A DNA stretch of 64,000 bases from assembly GCA_017457045.1 (NCBI GenBank), contig JAFTIF010000016.1:37198-101197 (forward strand), in the 5' to 3' direction. This DNA comes from Bacilli bacterium. GTDB lineage: Bacteria; Bacillota_I; Bacilli_A; RFN20; UBA1709. Of the stretch, positions 33,615-42,353 are shown piece by piece. The position numbers were made by a program, and so were the translations under genes. Within the stretch, counting starts at the first letter, position 1, and every line of letters starts with the position of its first letter. The notes under the pieces are model-generated. The model was given only the letters and a program-made list of their open reading frames with translations. It ran no database searches and was not told the origin of the DNA.

Positions 33615-35069
33615 ATGAAAAGATTAGGTATTTTATCAAGTGCTTTAGTAATCGCACTTTTAGCTGGTTGTAATACAACAACAGATTCAAATATTAAAAC
33701 AATTGAAATTACTAAAAACTCTACAGTTGTTGAAGAAGTTGAAGTATTAGTTGGTGATACATTCTCGTTAGCAACACAAGTAAATGACAATTTAACAGCA
33801 AACATTAAATGGGTAAGTTCAAATCCTGACGTTGTATCAATTGATGCATCAGGTAATGTAACAGCAAAAACAAAAGGTAATGTTGTAATTACTGCTGAAG
33901 TTGATGGCGTTCCTTATGTAAACGATAGTATCTTTGTTAAATCAAGAGAAATCGTTAAACAAACAGGCGTAGGAAGCGGTTTATCTAAAAATGATCCAAT
34001 CTTCTTAGGTAATGAAGGTGAAGATGAACCATTAGAAATTCGTTTCATTGAAATGCAACAAGTATATGGTGATTCAATCTTCATTAAAAAAGGAAACGTT
34101 GAAATCTTAATCGACAGCGGTTATGAATATGATGGAAATCTTGTTAAACAAATCGTTGAACAATATTGTCCAGATAATAGACTAGATATGTTAATGCTAT
34201 CTCATAGTGATGGTGACCATATTGATGGCTTAGAAAAAGCAACAAGTGCTATTGATGATATCTCATTAATGATTGACTACGGTGGTTTAGGATCATCAGA
34301 TACAGTTAAAAATACTAGAAAGAAAGTTGTTGAAGAAGGTGGCATTTATCATTCAGCATATGACTGCGTAAATGGTATTGATGGTGCCGCAGATAAATAC
34401 TACTTAACAGAAGATTTCTATTTTGAAATTTTAAATACAGGAAACTATGTTCAAAAAGATGCTGCAAGTGCAGGCAATGGTAAATCAGTAGCAGTTATTT
34501 TCTATTATAAAAACTTCTCATTCTTTACAGCTGGAGACTTAACAACAGCTTCAGAAACTGATTTAATGGAAAACGAAGTTTTACCAGAAGTAACTTTATA
34601 TAAAGCAGCTCACCACTGTTCTAATGGTTCTAACTCCCAAGAATTATTAGATACATTAAATCCTAAAGGTGTAGCAATTTCTGCTGCTATTGCTGGAAAA
34701 TATGGCATTACTCCAAGCGCACCAAGTGAAAATAACACATATAACTTAGATGGTAAATCAGGTGCTCACCCAGGTGCTCAAGCTCTTGAAAGAATCTATA
34801 AAGCACCTAATATTTCCGAAAACTTAAATGTTTATTGGAATGGTGCAAATGGTACAATGAAGTTCTCTACATACGGTACTAATGATTTCACATTTGAAGG
34901 AAGTCCTACATTAAGAGGCTATTATGATTTAACATTAACTGGTGGAACTCCTGTATGGAATGATGAATTAAAAGATTTTGAAAATAGAGTTACAGGTGAA
35001 GAAAACCTAAGATTCCATGAAACAAAAATCTTTAAATTTAGAGGATACGAAAGTTTCGTAAAAAATTAA
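33615..35069 (+). CDS. Lipoprotein with ComEC-like metallo-beta-lactamase domain
   Basis: 484 residues. The lipobox is LAGC. A BIg2-like domain covers about residues 25-115. From about 130 a metallo-beta-lactamase domain of the ComEC/Rec2 type shows HSDGDHIDG (H197, D199, D201, H202), FFTAGDLT near 307, and AAHHCSNGSNS near 333. These are the metal ligands and the conserved HH-S segment of ComEC C-terminal domains, which have been assigned DNase activity. There are no membrane channel segments, so it is not a complete ComEC. Being anchored outside the cell under a purine riboswitch, it probably degrades DNA or RNA for scavenging. Confidence 0.8.
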   Translation: MKRLGILSSALVIALLAGCNTTTDSNIKTIEITKNSTVVEEVEVLVGDTFSLATQVNDNLTANIKWVSSNPDVVSIDASGNVTAKTKGNVVITAEVDGVPYVNDSIFVKSREIVKQTGVGSGLSKNDPIFLGNEGEDEPLEIRFIEMQQVYGDSIFIKKGNVEILIDSGYEYDGNLVKQIVEQYCPDNRLDMLMLSHSDGDHIDGLEKATSAIDDISLMIDYGGLGSSDTVKNTRKKVVEEGGIYHSAYDCVNGIDGAADKYYLTEDFYFEILNTGNYVQKDAASAGNGKSVAVIFYYKNFSFFTAGDLTTASETDLMENEVLPEVTLYKAAHHCSNGSNSQELLDTLNPKGVAISAAIAGKYGITPSAPSENNTYNLDGKSGAHPGAQALERIYKAPNISENLNVYWNGANGTMKFSTYGTNDFTFEGSPTLRGYYDLTLTGGTPVWNDELKDFENRVTGEENLRFHETKIFKFRGYESFVKN

Positions 35070-35076
35070 ATGAATT

Positions 35077-35106
35077 AAAGTTCGGCTAATAACCGAACTT
35101 TTTTCT
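35077..35106 (+). terminator. Rho-independent terminator of the lipoprotein operon
   Basis: AAAGTTCGG pairs with CCGAACTTT around a seven-base loop, then T's. Confidence 0.85.
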
Positions 35107-35156
35107 TTTTATTTATTTTAACATATGATATCATATGTATATAAGGAGGTGGAAAT

Positions 35157-35612
35157 ATGGCATTCGATCAAAAAGAATATATTTCAAAATACAATAAATC
35201 TAATTATAAAATGTATCAATTTAGAGTAAGAAAAGAAGATGAATATTTAATTAATTATTTAGATAATATTGAAAATCGTAATTCTTACATCAATAATCTT
35301 ATTGATAGAGATATTCATCATAGTATTTATACTATTAAAGAAATTAAGCAAATCATCCTACCGATTCTTCGTAAATATGGAATAAAAGAAGTATATCTAT
35401 TTGGTTCGTATGCAAGAGGAGAAGCTAATATAAATAGTGATATTGATATCTTTTGTGATAAAGGTAACATTAGAACCTTGCCAGATCAAGTTGGCATGGA
35501 AGAAGAATTAAAAGAAGCATTAAATAAAGATGTAGATGTAGTATTTATAGGATCCTATATGGATGACTATTTTAAAAAGCAAATTATGGAGGATATAATT
35601 AAATTGTGCTAA
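35157..35612 (+). CDS. MNT-type nucleotidyltransferase antitoxin with RHH-like N-terminus
   Basis: 151 residues. Residues about 60-151 are a minimal nucleotidyltransferase: G83-S84 in LFGSYARGE and D95-x-D97 in SDIDIF, the GS-x10-DxD active site of MntA antitoxins. The first 55 residues (KYNKSNYKMYQFRVRK then a helix and ENRNSYINNLI) look like a ribbon-helix-helix-type domain often found as a free small protein in gut Firmicutes. MntA antitoxins inactivate the HEPN toxin by AMPylation. The stop overlaps the start of the HEPN gene. AAGGAGGTG supports the ATG. Confidence 0.8.
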   Translation: MAFDQKEYISKYNKSNYKMYQFRVRKEDEYLINYLDNIENRNSYINNLIDRDIHHSIYTIKEIKQIILPILRKYGIKEVYLFGSYARGEANINSDIDIFCDKGNIRTLPDQVGMEEELKEALNKDVDVVFIGSYMDDYFKKQIMEDIIKLC

Positions 35613-35959
35613 ACGTTAAAGAAATAGGAGTATTACTTCAAATAATTAAAAGATGTAATCGTATTAGCAGTAAAATGAAGAATATAAATTATGAAGATTT
35701 ATGTTTGAATGAAGATTTAAAAGAGATAGTTTGTTTTAATATATTTCAAATCGGAGAATTAGTTAGTAAACTCTCGGAAGCATTTACTAAGAAAAACAAT
35801 AAAATTATATGGTCTAGAATTAAAGGGATGAGGAATCGAATAGTTCATGGATACAGCTCGATTAACTTCGAGGTCGTTTGGGACACGATAAATATAAGCA
35901 TTCCGGAACTAGAAAATTATTGTACTGAAATTCTCGAAAAAGAAAAAATAAATATTTAG
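35606..35959 (+). CDS. HepT-type HEPN toxin (DUF86)
   Basis: 117 helical residues with RNRIVHGY at residues 76-83, an exact R-x4-H-x-Y motif of HepT ribonuclease toxins. The tyrosine is the residue AMPylated by the partner MntA in known pairs. It starts with GTG inside the antitoxin stop region (7-base overlap); GGAGG at 35588-35592 is the likely ribosome site although 13 bases away. A terminator follows. The pair is probably a stress or phage-responsive toxin-antitoxin module. Confidence 0.85.
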   Translation: MLNVKEIGVLLQIIKRCNRISSKMKNINYEDLCLNEDLKEIVCFNIFQIGELVSKLSEAFTKKNNKIIWSRIKGMRNRIVHGYSSINFEVVWDTINISIPELENYCTEILEKEKINI

Positions 35960-35964
35960 TTTAG

Positions 35965-35996
35965 AAACTCTGACTTTTGGTCGGAGTTTTATTTTG
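35965..35996 (+). terminator. Rho-independent terminator of the MNT-HEPN pair
   Basis: AAACTCTGAC at 35965-35974 pairs with GTCGGAGTTT at 35980-35989 (one wobble), then T's. Confidence 0.75.
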
Positions 35997-36097
35997 TGAA
36001 AAAATAAGCAAAAAATTAATGTATATATATTGCATAATAAAAAATACATATGATAATATTGTATCAAGAACTATATCATGATATAGGAGTGATAATT

Positions 36098-36772
36098 ATG
36101 AACAATAAAATAGAAAAAATGAGTATAAAAGAAAGAGTTCTACACACTTCCGCAAAGTTATTCTTTGAAAAAGGATATCAAGAATCAACATTAAGAGAAA
36201 TAGCAAATAAGTCTGGAGTAAATTATGGTTCACTTACATTCGCCTTTAAAAATAAAGAAAATATTCTTTCTATGTTAATTGCAAAGGTATTTGAATATCA
36301 ATTTGAAATGACTGATAAATATTTAAAAGGTGCAACTGAAGATAAGATTTTATATTATGCATTTGAAACAACTCTTCAACTACATTTAGCTGAAAGCAGT
36401 GAACATATGAGAGAAATGTATAATGTATCATATTCTTTAAACAATCCATCTTTGGAAGTATTTAGAACTATTTCTAGTAAACTTGAATATATATTTAAAG
36501 ATCATTTACCACATTTAGAAAAGAAAGATTTCTATGAATTAGAAATTGCAAGTGCAGGGATTATGAGAAACTTTATTACTGTTCCATGTGATGTTTACTT
36601 CACAATGGAAAGAAAAGTAAGAAGATTTTTAGAGACTACTTTTTTAATCTTTAGAGTTGAAGAGAAAAAGATTAAAGAAGCAATTGACTTTGTATTAAAA
36701 TTTGATTTTGAAAAGATAGCTAATGAAGTATTGGATAAATTTTTAGAATCTTTAGAAAGTAAGATAGATTAG
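36098..36772 (+). CDS. TetR-family transcriptional regulator
   Basis: 224 residues. The N-terminal TetR helix-turn-helix is clear: IKERVLHTSAKLFFEKGYQ, STLREIANKSGVNYGSLTFAF, KNKENIL. The C-terminal ligand domain is helical and family-unspecific. ATG at 36098 with AGGAGTGAT is chosen over an ATG 48 bases upstream. It is 10 bases before a lipoprotein gene and so the first gene of a three-gene operon that it may regulate. Confidence 0.88.
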   Translation: MNNKIEKMSIKERVLHTSAKLFFEKGYQESTLREIANKSGVNYGSLTFAFKNKENILSMLIAKVFEYQFEMTDKYLKGATEDKILYYAFETTLQLHLAESSEHMREMYNVSYSLNNPSLEVFRTISSKLEYIFKDHLPHLEKKDFYELEIASAGIMRNFITVPCDVYFTMERKVRRFLETTFLIFRVEEKKIKEAIDFVLKFDFEKIANEVLDKFLESLESKID

Positions 36773-36782
36773 GAGGAAATAT

Positions 36783-37208
36783 ATGAAAAAAATATTTTGT
36801 TTATTAATGAGTTTATTATTAATTTCTTGTACACCTAAAATGACTACAGTTGCAGAAGCAATTAGAGAAATTGATGCTTATACAGAAGGAAATGACTCTT
36901 CTGAAAAGTATGATTTAGATGCAAAAATAAAATATATTCAGATGTTTCAATTAGATGCGGATACAGTTATTCATCTAAATAATGAAACTGGGCTTTTATC
37001 TATTAAATGTACTCCAAAAGAAAATGTAGATGGAACACTTACTTGTTCTGTTAGTGGGATTTATGTTGATAATTATAAAAACATTGGATTTGGTTGGATT
37101 GAAAAGGCTGATATGATAAAAGAATTTTTAGGAAATGATACGACATTTACTTTATATATAAATGAAAACAATGTTGTTACATCAGATGATTGGCCTACAT
37201 TAGTATAG
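36783..37208 (+). CDS. Small lipoprotein
   Basis: 141 residues with a lipoprotein signal MKKIFCLLMSLLLISC. The mature part has a short beta-rich domain with no family recognised. It is coupled to the TetR gene (10 bases) and the next lipoprotein (15 bases), with identical TAGGAGGAAATAT ribosome sites before both lipoproteins. Confidence 0.7.
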   Translation: MKKIFCLLMSLLLISCTPKMTTVAEAIREIDAYTEGNDSSEKYDLDAKIKYIQMFQLDADTVIHLNNETGLLSIKCTPKENVDGTLTCSVSGIYVDNYKNIGFGWIEKADMIKEFLGNDTTFTLYINENNVVTSDDWPTLV

Positions 37209-37223
37209 AATAGGAGGAAATAT

Positions 37224-39344
37224 ATGAAATTGAAGAAATTATTTGCTGCAGTTATTTCGTGTTTATCAATCGTTTCTCTTGCAAGTTGTAATAAAGAAAA
37301 ATTAGAAGGAACTGAAGCAGCTAAAATCTTGTTAGCAAATGAAAGATTAGATGCTGAATCACTTCAATCTTCAGGTAATTTATTTACAACAGGTGCAGAA
37401 GCGATGAAAAGATTAGCAAATGAAACAAGAAATTATAGTAAACGTTATGCTGGTAGAAAAGGTGAAACATATTCCGAACGTAAAGGTGATACTGTATATT
37501 GGTATAATGATGCTGATTATAGTAATATGGGAAGTTATTTTGAAAGTTATTCTGATAGTATTGAATCTCATGCAGAACGTGGAGCTGAGATGATTGATTA
37601 TACTAAGAAAAACATTAAAGTAACAGAAAAATGGATAAGTAGAACATTTTCGACTGAAGAATACTTATTACATGTAGATGGAAATAGTGAAACTATATTA
37701 ACTCGTAGAGAAAACCAATATGAGTTTTGTAGAAGAACTATGAATGAAGAAGGATTAAATGTTTATGAAATGTTTATTACAAACTCAGAAACAAAATCTA
37801 ATGTTAAGATGAAATATATTCCAGGACTTGTCTATGAATTTTGTGAAAACTCTGACTGGGGCGCACATTATCTTATCGCAGATAACTATAAAGGCTATTG
37901 GACAGTTATGACTAACACAAGACAATATGGAAGACAAGAATATATGGATGGGCATTTTTATGAAAGTTTCTACTTTTTAATTTTAAAAGATGATGTTAAA
38001 TATGAAACAGGATATATGTTTAATCAATTTCCAGGCGAAAGATCAAGTATTGATGATATAGATTTGGAATTAATGTCTTCTGATGGAAAAACAGATTTGT
38101 TTTCTTATAGAAACGGACAATTCACTTTAAAAACAACAGGTTTAGAAGGCGTCAAATGGTTACAATCAACAGGAACATTTACTGATGATCATAATAATCG
38201 AGATGCTGATATTTTAGAAAGTGATGGAATATATAATAGTATTACTTCACCTGAAGTTCATTTAGAAAATGGAGAAATTTGGTATTCTGAAAAAACTAAA
38301 TTCGACAATGTTTCAATTGGAATTACTCGTGCTAGTTATGTTCATGGTTGTCCTTCATATGGAGAGATTGAAATTGAATTCGAGCAAAAAAGTGATGATC
38401 CGATGCAAGAGTTATTAGAGTTTATTGAAGGACATGGATTGTCTTTTAGAAGAGATCATCAAGATGTATATAATGATTTCCATTATGCAATAAAAGAGGC
38501 TTCATCTGTTAAAAATTATTATAAGTGGCATGGTTATCCTTTAAACACAAAAGAAGGTATTATAGCTGCTTTTGAAGAAGATGATAGACAAATTCAAGAA
38601 GCAAAAGATTTATGTGCTAAATATGAAAACGCACCTACAATTTCAAAAGGTTCTCAAGCTGCTATTTCAAGTAAGTTAGAGTTTCCAACATTAACTAATA
38701 CAACTTCATCTTTAGCATCTTTAGACAATACTACAGTAAAAGTCCCTTCTTTAAAATTAGAGTTTCCTAAATCAGAACTATTTGTTGAAGGCGAAAAATA
38801 TAGTGTTGGTTTTGGACTAGCAAAAGAAGAAAATGGAGCATATATTGATATTCTTCCTATTACTCAGGAAGGAGAATTCGATTTAAGTAATCAAACTATT
38901 ACGTTAGATAAAGAATTAAAAATTCAATTACCTAAAGTAGATGAAGGTAAAAATGTATTGGTAACATATTTAGTAACAAAAGATGGTATTAGAGTAAGTA
39001 AACCGACTCCAATTAAAGTTGTCGCATTTGATAATTTTGAAATTAGTTCAAATGGAATTAAAAACACCTATAAAAATGAAAATGAATCATTAGTTATCGA
39101 AGCAAGTTTTGATTCGGAAGTATATTTGGAATTAGAAGGAAATTATACATATGATGAACTACATAAAGAGTTATCAAGCAATGCATTCTTATTTGGTTTA
39201 GTCGAAGAAAATGAAATGATTGAAGTGTTAGATGGTAATACTTGGAAAACACTTGCTAAAAATGAAACTATTAAAAATGGAACTTATAGAATGAAATATT
39301 TAAACAATGATCAAGAAGCATATGTTTATGCAACAATAATCTAA
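37224..39344 (+). CDS. Large lipoprotein of unknown function
   Basis: 706 residues. The signal ends at LASC. The mature protein is acidic and aromatic-rich, with no recognised catalytic motif. A low-complexity serine/threonine segment near residues 470-510 (KGSQAAISSKLEFPTLTNTT) separates a 450-residue N-terminal region from Ig-like C-terminal strands. It is the last gene of the TetR operon. It may be a surface-binding or envelope-stress protein; nothing in the sequence decides. Confidence 0.65.
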   Translation: MKLKKLFAAVISCLSIVSLASCNKEKLEGTEAAKILLANERLDAESLQSSGNLFTTGAEAMKRLANETRNYSKRYAGRKGETYSERKGDTVYWYNDADYSNMGSYFESYSDSIESHAERGAEMIDYTKKNIKVTEKWISRTFSTEEYLLHVDGNSETILTRRENQYEFCRRTMNEEGLNVYEMFITNSETKSNVKMKYIPGLVYEFCENSDWGAHYLIADNYKGYWTVMTNTRQYGRQEYMDGHFYESFYFLILKDDVKYETGYMFNQFPGERSSIDDIDLELMSSDGKTDLFSYRNGQFTLKTTGLEGVKWLQSTGTFTDDHNNRDADILESDGIYNSITSPEVHLENGEIWYSEKTKFDNVSIGITRASYVHGCPSYGEIEIEFEQKSDDPMQELLEFIEGHGLSFRRDHQDVYNDFHYAIKEASSVKNYYKWHGYPLNTKEGIIAAFEEDDRQIQEAKDLCAKYENAPTISKGSQAAISSKLEFPTLTNTTSSLASLDNTTVKVPSLKLEFPKSELFVEGEKYSVGFGLAKEENGAYIDILPITQEGEFDLSNQTITLDKELKIQLPKVDEGKNVLVTYLVTKDGIRVSKPTPIKVVAFDNFEISSNGIKNTYKNENESLVIEASFDSEVYLELEGNYTYDELHKELSSNAFLFGLVEENEMIEVLDGNTWKTLAKNETIKNGTYRMKYLNNDQEAYVYATII

Positions 39345-39361
39345 TAATGATACAAAATGAA

Positions 39362-39392
39362 AGGTTTGATGTTTGAACATCAAACTTTTTTA
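39362..39392 (+). terminator. Rho-independent terminator of the TetR-lipoprotein operon
   Basis: GTTTGATGTT at 39364-39373 pairs with AACATCAAAC at 39376-39385, then T's. Confidence 0.85.
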
Positions 39393-39445
39393 TTTGTAGT
39401 CTAGGTAATTAAATGATAAAATGTATCTTGTAAGGAGTGATATAA

Positions 39446-40183
39446 ATGTTTAAATATACTAAAGCGTCTATTGAACTAATTTTAGAAGATATTCGTAAAT
39501 ATGGTAATATTTTTAGATACGGATCATTATCATTTACGTCAGTATATTTTATTTATGCATTGGTTGCTAAGACTGGTAATTTTTATGCGAATTTAGTTTT
39601 AGCGATATTATTCTTCTCGTATACAATATTCGATTTTTTAACACGAAAAAGAAAAGTTAAAAGAGTTAAAAAGGTTGTTCAAAGAAGTTATAGCGTAGTT
39701 AAATTTAGTATTAGAGCATTTACATTAGGTGCAACAATATATGGTTTATATACAGCTTCTACAAATGTTAATCCTATTTCAACAGTTCTTACAACTCTTA
39801 TGATTATTATGTGGGTTTTACAAGTCTTAATGGAACTTGTAGGCTATGTGTTTGAAGATAAAAAAGATTTATTGTTAGCAGGCATTAATAAGGATTTAGA
39901 AAACTTGAAGAAACCAGTTACTGAAGTAGGAAACTTCTTTAAAAAAGTATCTGGTCAAGAAGTTATAGAAGATACTCCTCCTAGTAAAGAAGAACAAATC
40001 TTAGAAAGAAGAGTTCAAAGAAATAAAGAAAAAGAAGAGGAATTAAAGCTTTCTAAAAAAGAAGCTAAACGACTTCAAAAGCAAAAAGAAAAAGAAGAAA
40101 AAGAAGCTATTAAATTCGCGAAAAAGTATAGAAAAAACCTGTTGAAATTGGAAAGTAAAGAAGAAAAAATTGTTAATAAATAA
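39446..40183 (+). CDS. Four-helix membrane protein with charged coiled-coil tail
   Basis: 245 residues. Hydrophobic helices fall near residues 24-44, 49-66, 90-108 and 112-132. The last 80 residues are almost all K, E and R with LSKKEAKRLQKQKEKEEKE, predicting a cytoplasmic coiled coil. No family is recognised. AAGGAGTG supports the start and a terminator follows. Confidence 0.65.
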   Translation: MFKYTKASIELILEDIRKYGNIFRYGSLSFTSVYFIYALVAKTGNFYANLVLAILFFSYTIFDFLTRKRKVKRVKKVVQRSYSVVKFSIRAFTLGATIYGLYTASTNVNPISTVLTTLMIIMWVLQVLMELVGYVFEDKKDLLLAGINKDLENLKKPVTEVGNFFKKVSGQEVIEDTPPSKEEQILERRVQRNKEKEEELKLSKKEAKRLQKQKEKEEKEAIKFAKKYRKNLLKLESKEEKIVNK

Positions 40184-40209
40184 AGATGAGTTTTATCTCA
40201 TCTTTTTTT
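40182..40209 (+). terminator. Rho-independent terminator
   Basis: AAAGATGAG at 40182-40190 pairs with CTCATCTTT at 40197-40205, then T's. The left arm overlaps the stop codon. Confidence 0.85.
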
Positions 40210-40215
40210 ATATGT

Positions 40216-40244
40216 TTTACATATATAAAAAGTTTTGCTAAAAT
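40216..40244 (+). promoter_or_regulatory. Promoter of the plsC-amidohydrolase unit
   Basis: TTTACA at 40216-40221 and TAAAAT at 40239-40244 are 17 bases apart, about 30 bases before the start codon. Confidence 0.5.
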
Positions 40245-40274
40245 AGAATTATATTTTTTTAAGGGGAAGTAAAT

Positions 40275-41099
40275 ATGTATTATAGACACAATTTAGACAT
40301 CAAATATCCTGAACGAAGTGATGAACATATGATTACTGTTAAACATTTAAGGGATACGAACTTTGATGAACATTATCCATATCTTGAAAAAGGCTTATGG
40401 CATAAAATCAAAAGAACAGTTTTACTTGTTGGTTTGTATTTAGTAGGATATCATGCCGCGACTATTAGATATGGATTAAAAATATATGGAAGAAAGAATT
40501 TAAGAAAACATAAAGATTTATTAAAAAATGGAGCAATAACAATTTGTAATCATGTTCTTATGTGGGACTATATTTGTGTATTAAAAGCTATTAGACCTAG
40601 ACTTCAATATCATCCTGGTTGGGCAACTAACTTTGAAGGACCAAATGCCTCATTTATACGTTGGGTTGGAGGAATCCCAATCCCTGCAAATAATTTAAGA
40701 GCAATGGCTAAGTTTAATAAAGCTATTAATGAAGTTCTAGTAAGTGGTAAATGGTTACATTTCTTTCCTGAAGGTTCAATGTGGTTTTATTATCCTGACA
40801 TTAGACCTTTAAAGAAGGCTGTATTTAAATATGCAGTTAAACATAATAAACCTGTTATACCTATTACAATTTCTTTTAGACCAAGAAAAGGTTTATGGAA
40901 ATTATTAGGTAAGAATCCATGTGCTGATTTGCATGTCGGAGAACCTATTTTACCTGATATGAATGTTACGATGGATGAAGCAATTGATAAACTTCATAAA
41001 GAAGCATATCATACTATGCAAGTTATGAATGGCATTAATCCTGGAGATCCAACATACAATGAAAATCAAAATATAGATGAATATATAAAGACTATGTAA
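40275..41099 (+). CDS. plsC: 1-acylglycerol-3-phosphate acyltransferase family protein
   Basis: 274 residues of the PlsC family. The H-x4-D catalytic motif appears as NHVLMWD near residues 91-97 and the phosphate-binding FPEG near 163-166. WATNFEGPNASFIRWVGGIPIP and VIPITISF fit other conserved blocks. It transfers an acyl chain to lysophosphatidic acid or a related lipid at the membrane. A hydrophobic stretch near 48-68 could anchor it. The amidohydrolase gene begins 16 bases later. Confidence 0.85.
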   Translation: MYYRHNLDIKYPERSDEHMITVKHLRDTNFDEHYPYLEKGLWHKIKRTVLLVGLYLVGYHAATIRYGLKIYGRKNLRKHKDLLKNGAITICNHVLMWDYICVLKAIRPRLQYHPGWATNFEGPNASFIRWVGGIPIPANNLRAMAKFNKAINEVLVSGKWLHFFPEGSMWFYYPDIRPLKKAVFKYAVKHNKPVIPITISFRPRKGLWKLLGKNPCADLHVGEPILPDMNVTMDEAIDKLHKEAYHTMQVMNGINPGDPTYNENQNIDEYIKTM

Positions 41100-41115
41100 T
41101 TAAGGAGGAAATTTT

Positions 41116-42288
41116 ATGATTTTGATTAAAAATGCATACTTACTTAGTATGGAAGACGTTAATTATGAAGTTGTTGATATTTTAGTTGAAGATGGAAAAG
41201 TTTTGAAAATCGGAAAACTAAATGAAGAAGATTACAAATTAGATAGAGTAATCGATGCCAAAGAAAGATTTGTTACACCTGGATTAGTAGATCCACATTG
41301 CCATGTTGGTATGATTGAATCTACAATAGGTTGGGCAGGAAGTGATGGGAATGAAATCACTTCACCTATCACACCAGAATTAAGAGGTATTGATGCTATT
41401 AAGCCTCAAGATCCATATTTTAAAGAAGCTTTAGAAAGTGGAGTTACAACAGTTTGTACAGGACCTGGTAGTGCAAATATTATCGGTGGAACATTCTGTG
41501 CATTAAAGACAAAAGGTAATACTGTAGATGAAATGGTATTAAAAGAAGAATTATGCATGAAGATGGCTTTAGGAGAAAATCCAAAAAGATGTTATGGAAA
41601 CTCTAAGCAATCTCCATCAACTCGTATGGCTAGTGCGGCATTATTAAGAGAATGGTTATTTAAAGCTAAAGCATATCATGATAAAAAACTTAAATATCAA
41701 GAAAAATTAGCTGAAGGTAAAGAAGCAAACGAGCCTGAATTTAATATGAAGCTAGAATCATTATCTAGAGTATTCGATGGATTCCCAGTTAAAATCCATG
41801 CGCATCAATCAGATGATATTGTAACAGCAATGCGTATTGCCAAAGAATTTGGAATTAACATTACTGTTGATCACTGTACTGAAGGATATTTAATCCCTGA
41901 AGCTTTAAGAAAATACAATCAAAAAGTTATCATTGGTCCTATCTTAACTAGCAAGAGCAAATATGAAGTAAAAAACTTATCATTTAAATCAGGAAAGATT
42001 CTAAATGATGCAGGTATTGACTTTGCGATTATGACTGACCATCCAGTAGTAGAGCAAAAACACACTTTAATACAATTGGCATTATTTGTTAAAGAAGGTT
42101 TAAATGAACTTGATGCACTTAAAGCTGTAACTATAAATGCTGCTAGATTAAATCATATTGATGATAGAGTTGGTAGTATTAAAGTTGGTAAAGATGCTGA
42201 CATTGTTATTTGGAGCAAGCATCCATTAGACATTATGTGTAAAGCAGATTATGTCTTATTAAATGGTGAAGTAGTAGTTGAAAATTAA
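41116..42288 (+). CDS. Amidohydrolase-superfamily metal enzyme
   Basis: 390 residues. Composite beta domain at both ends, and the metal-binding DPHCHVG with H61 and H63. Further ligands are likely in VKIHAHQSDD, ITVDHCTEG and IMTDHPV. This matches cytosine-deaminase/imidazolonepropionase-like amidohydrolases annotated only generally in Firmicutes. The substrate is unknown. It is co-transcribed with plsC and closed by a terminator. Confidence 0.85.
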   Translation: MILIKNAYLLSMEDVNYEVVDILVEDGKVLKIGKLNEEDYKLDRVIDAKERFVTPGLVDPHCHVGMIESTIGWAGSDGNEITSPITPELRGIDAIKPQDPYFKEALESGVTTVCTGPGSANIIGGTFCALKTKGNTVDEMVLKEELCMKMALGENPKRCYGNSKQSPSTRMASAALLREWLFKAKAYHDKKLKYQEKLAEGKEANEPEFNMKLESLSRVFDGFPVKIHAHQSDDIVTAMRIAKEFGINITVDHCTEGYLIPEALRKYNQKVIIGPILTSKSKYEVKNLSFKSGKILNDAGIDFAIMTDHPVVEQKHTLIQLALFVKEGLNELDALKAVTINAARLNHIDDRVGSIKVGKDADIVIWSKHPLDIMCKADYVLLNGEVVVEN

Positions 42289-42293
42289 ATGAT

Positions 42294-42323
42294 AAGAGTT
42301 TGTGTAAAAGCAAACTCTTTTTT
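42294..42323 (+). terminator. Rho-independent terminator
   Basis: AAGAGTTTG at 42294-42302 pairs with CAAACTCTT at 42311-42319, then T's. Confidence 0.8.
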
Positions 42324-42353
42324 GTTATAATAAAAAAGATAGGAGGATAAATT

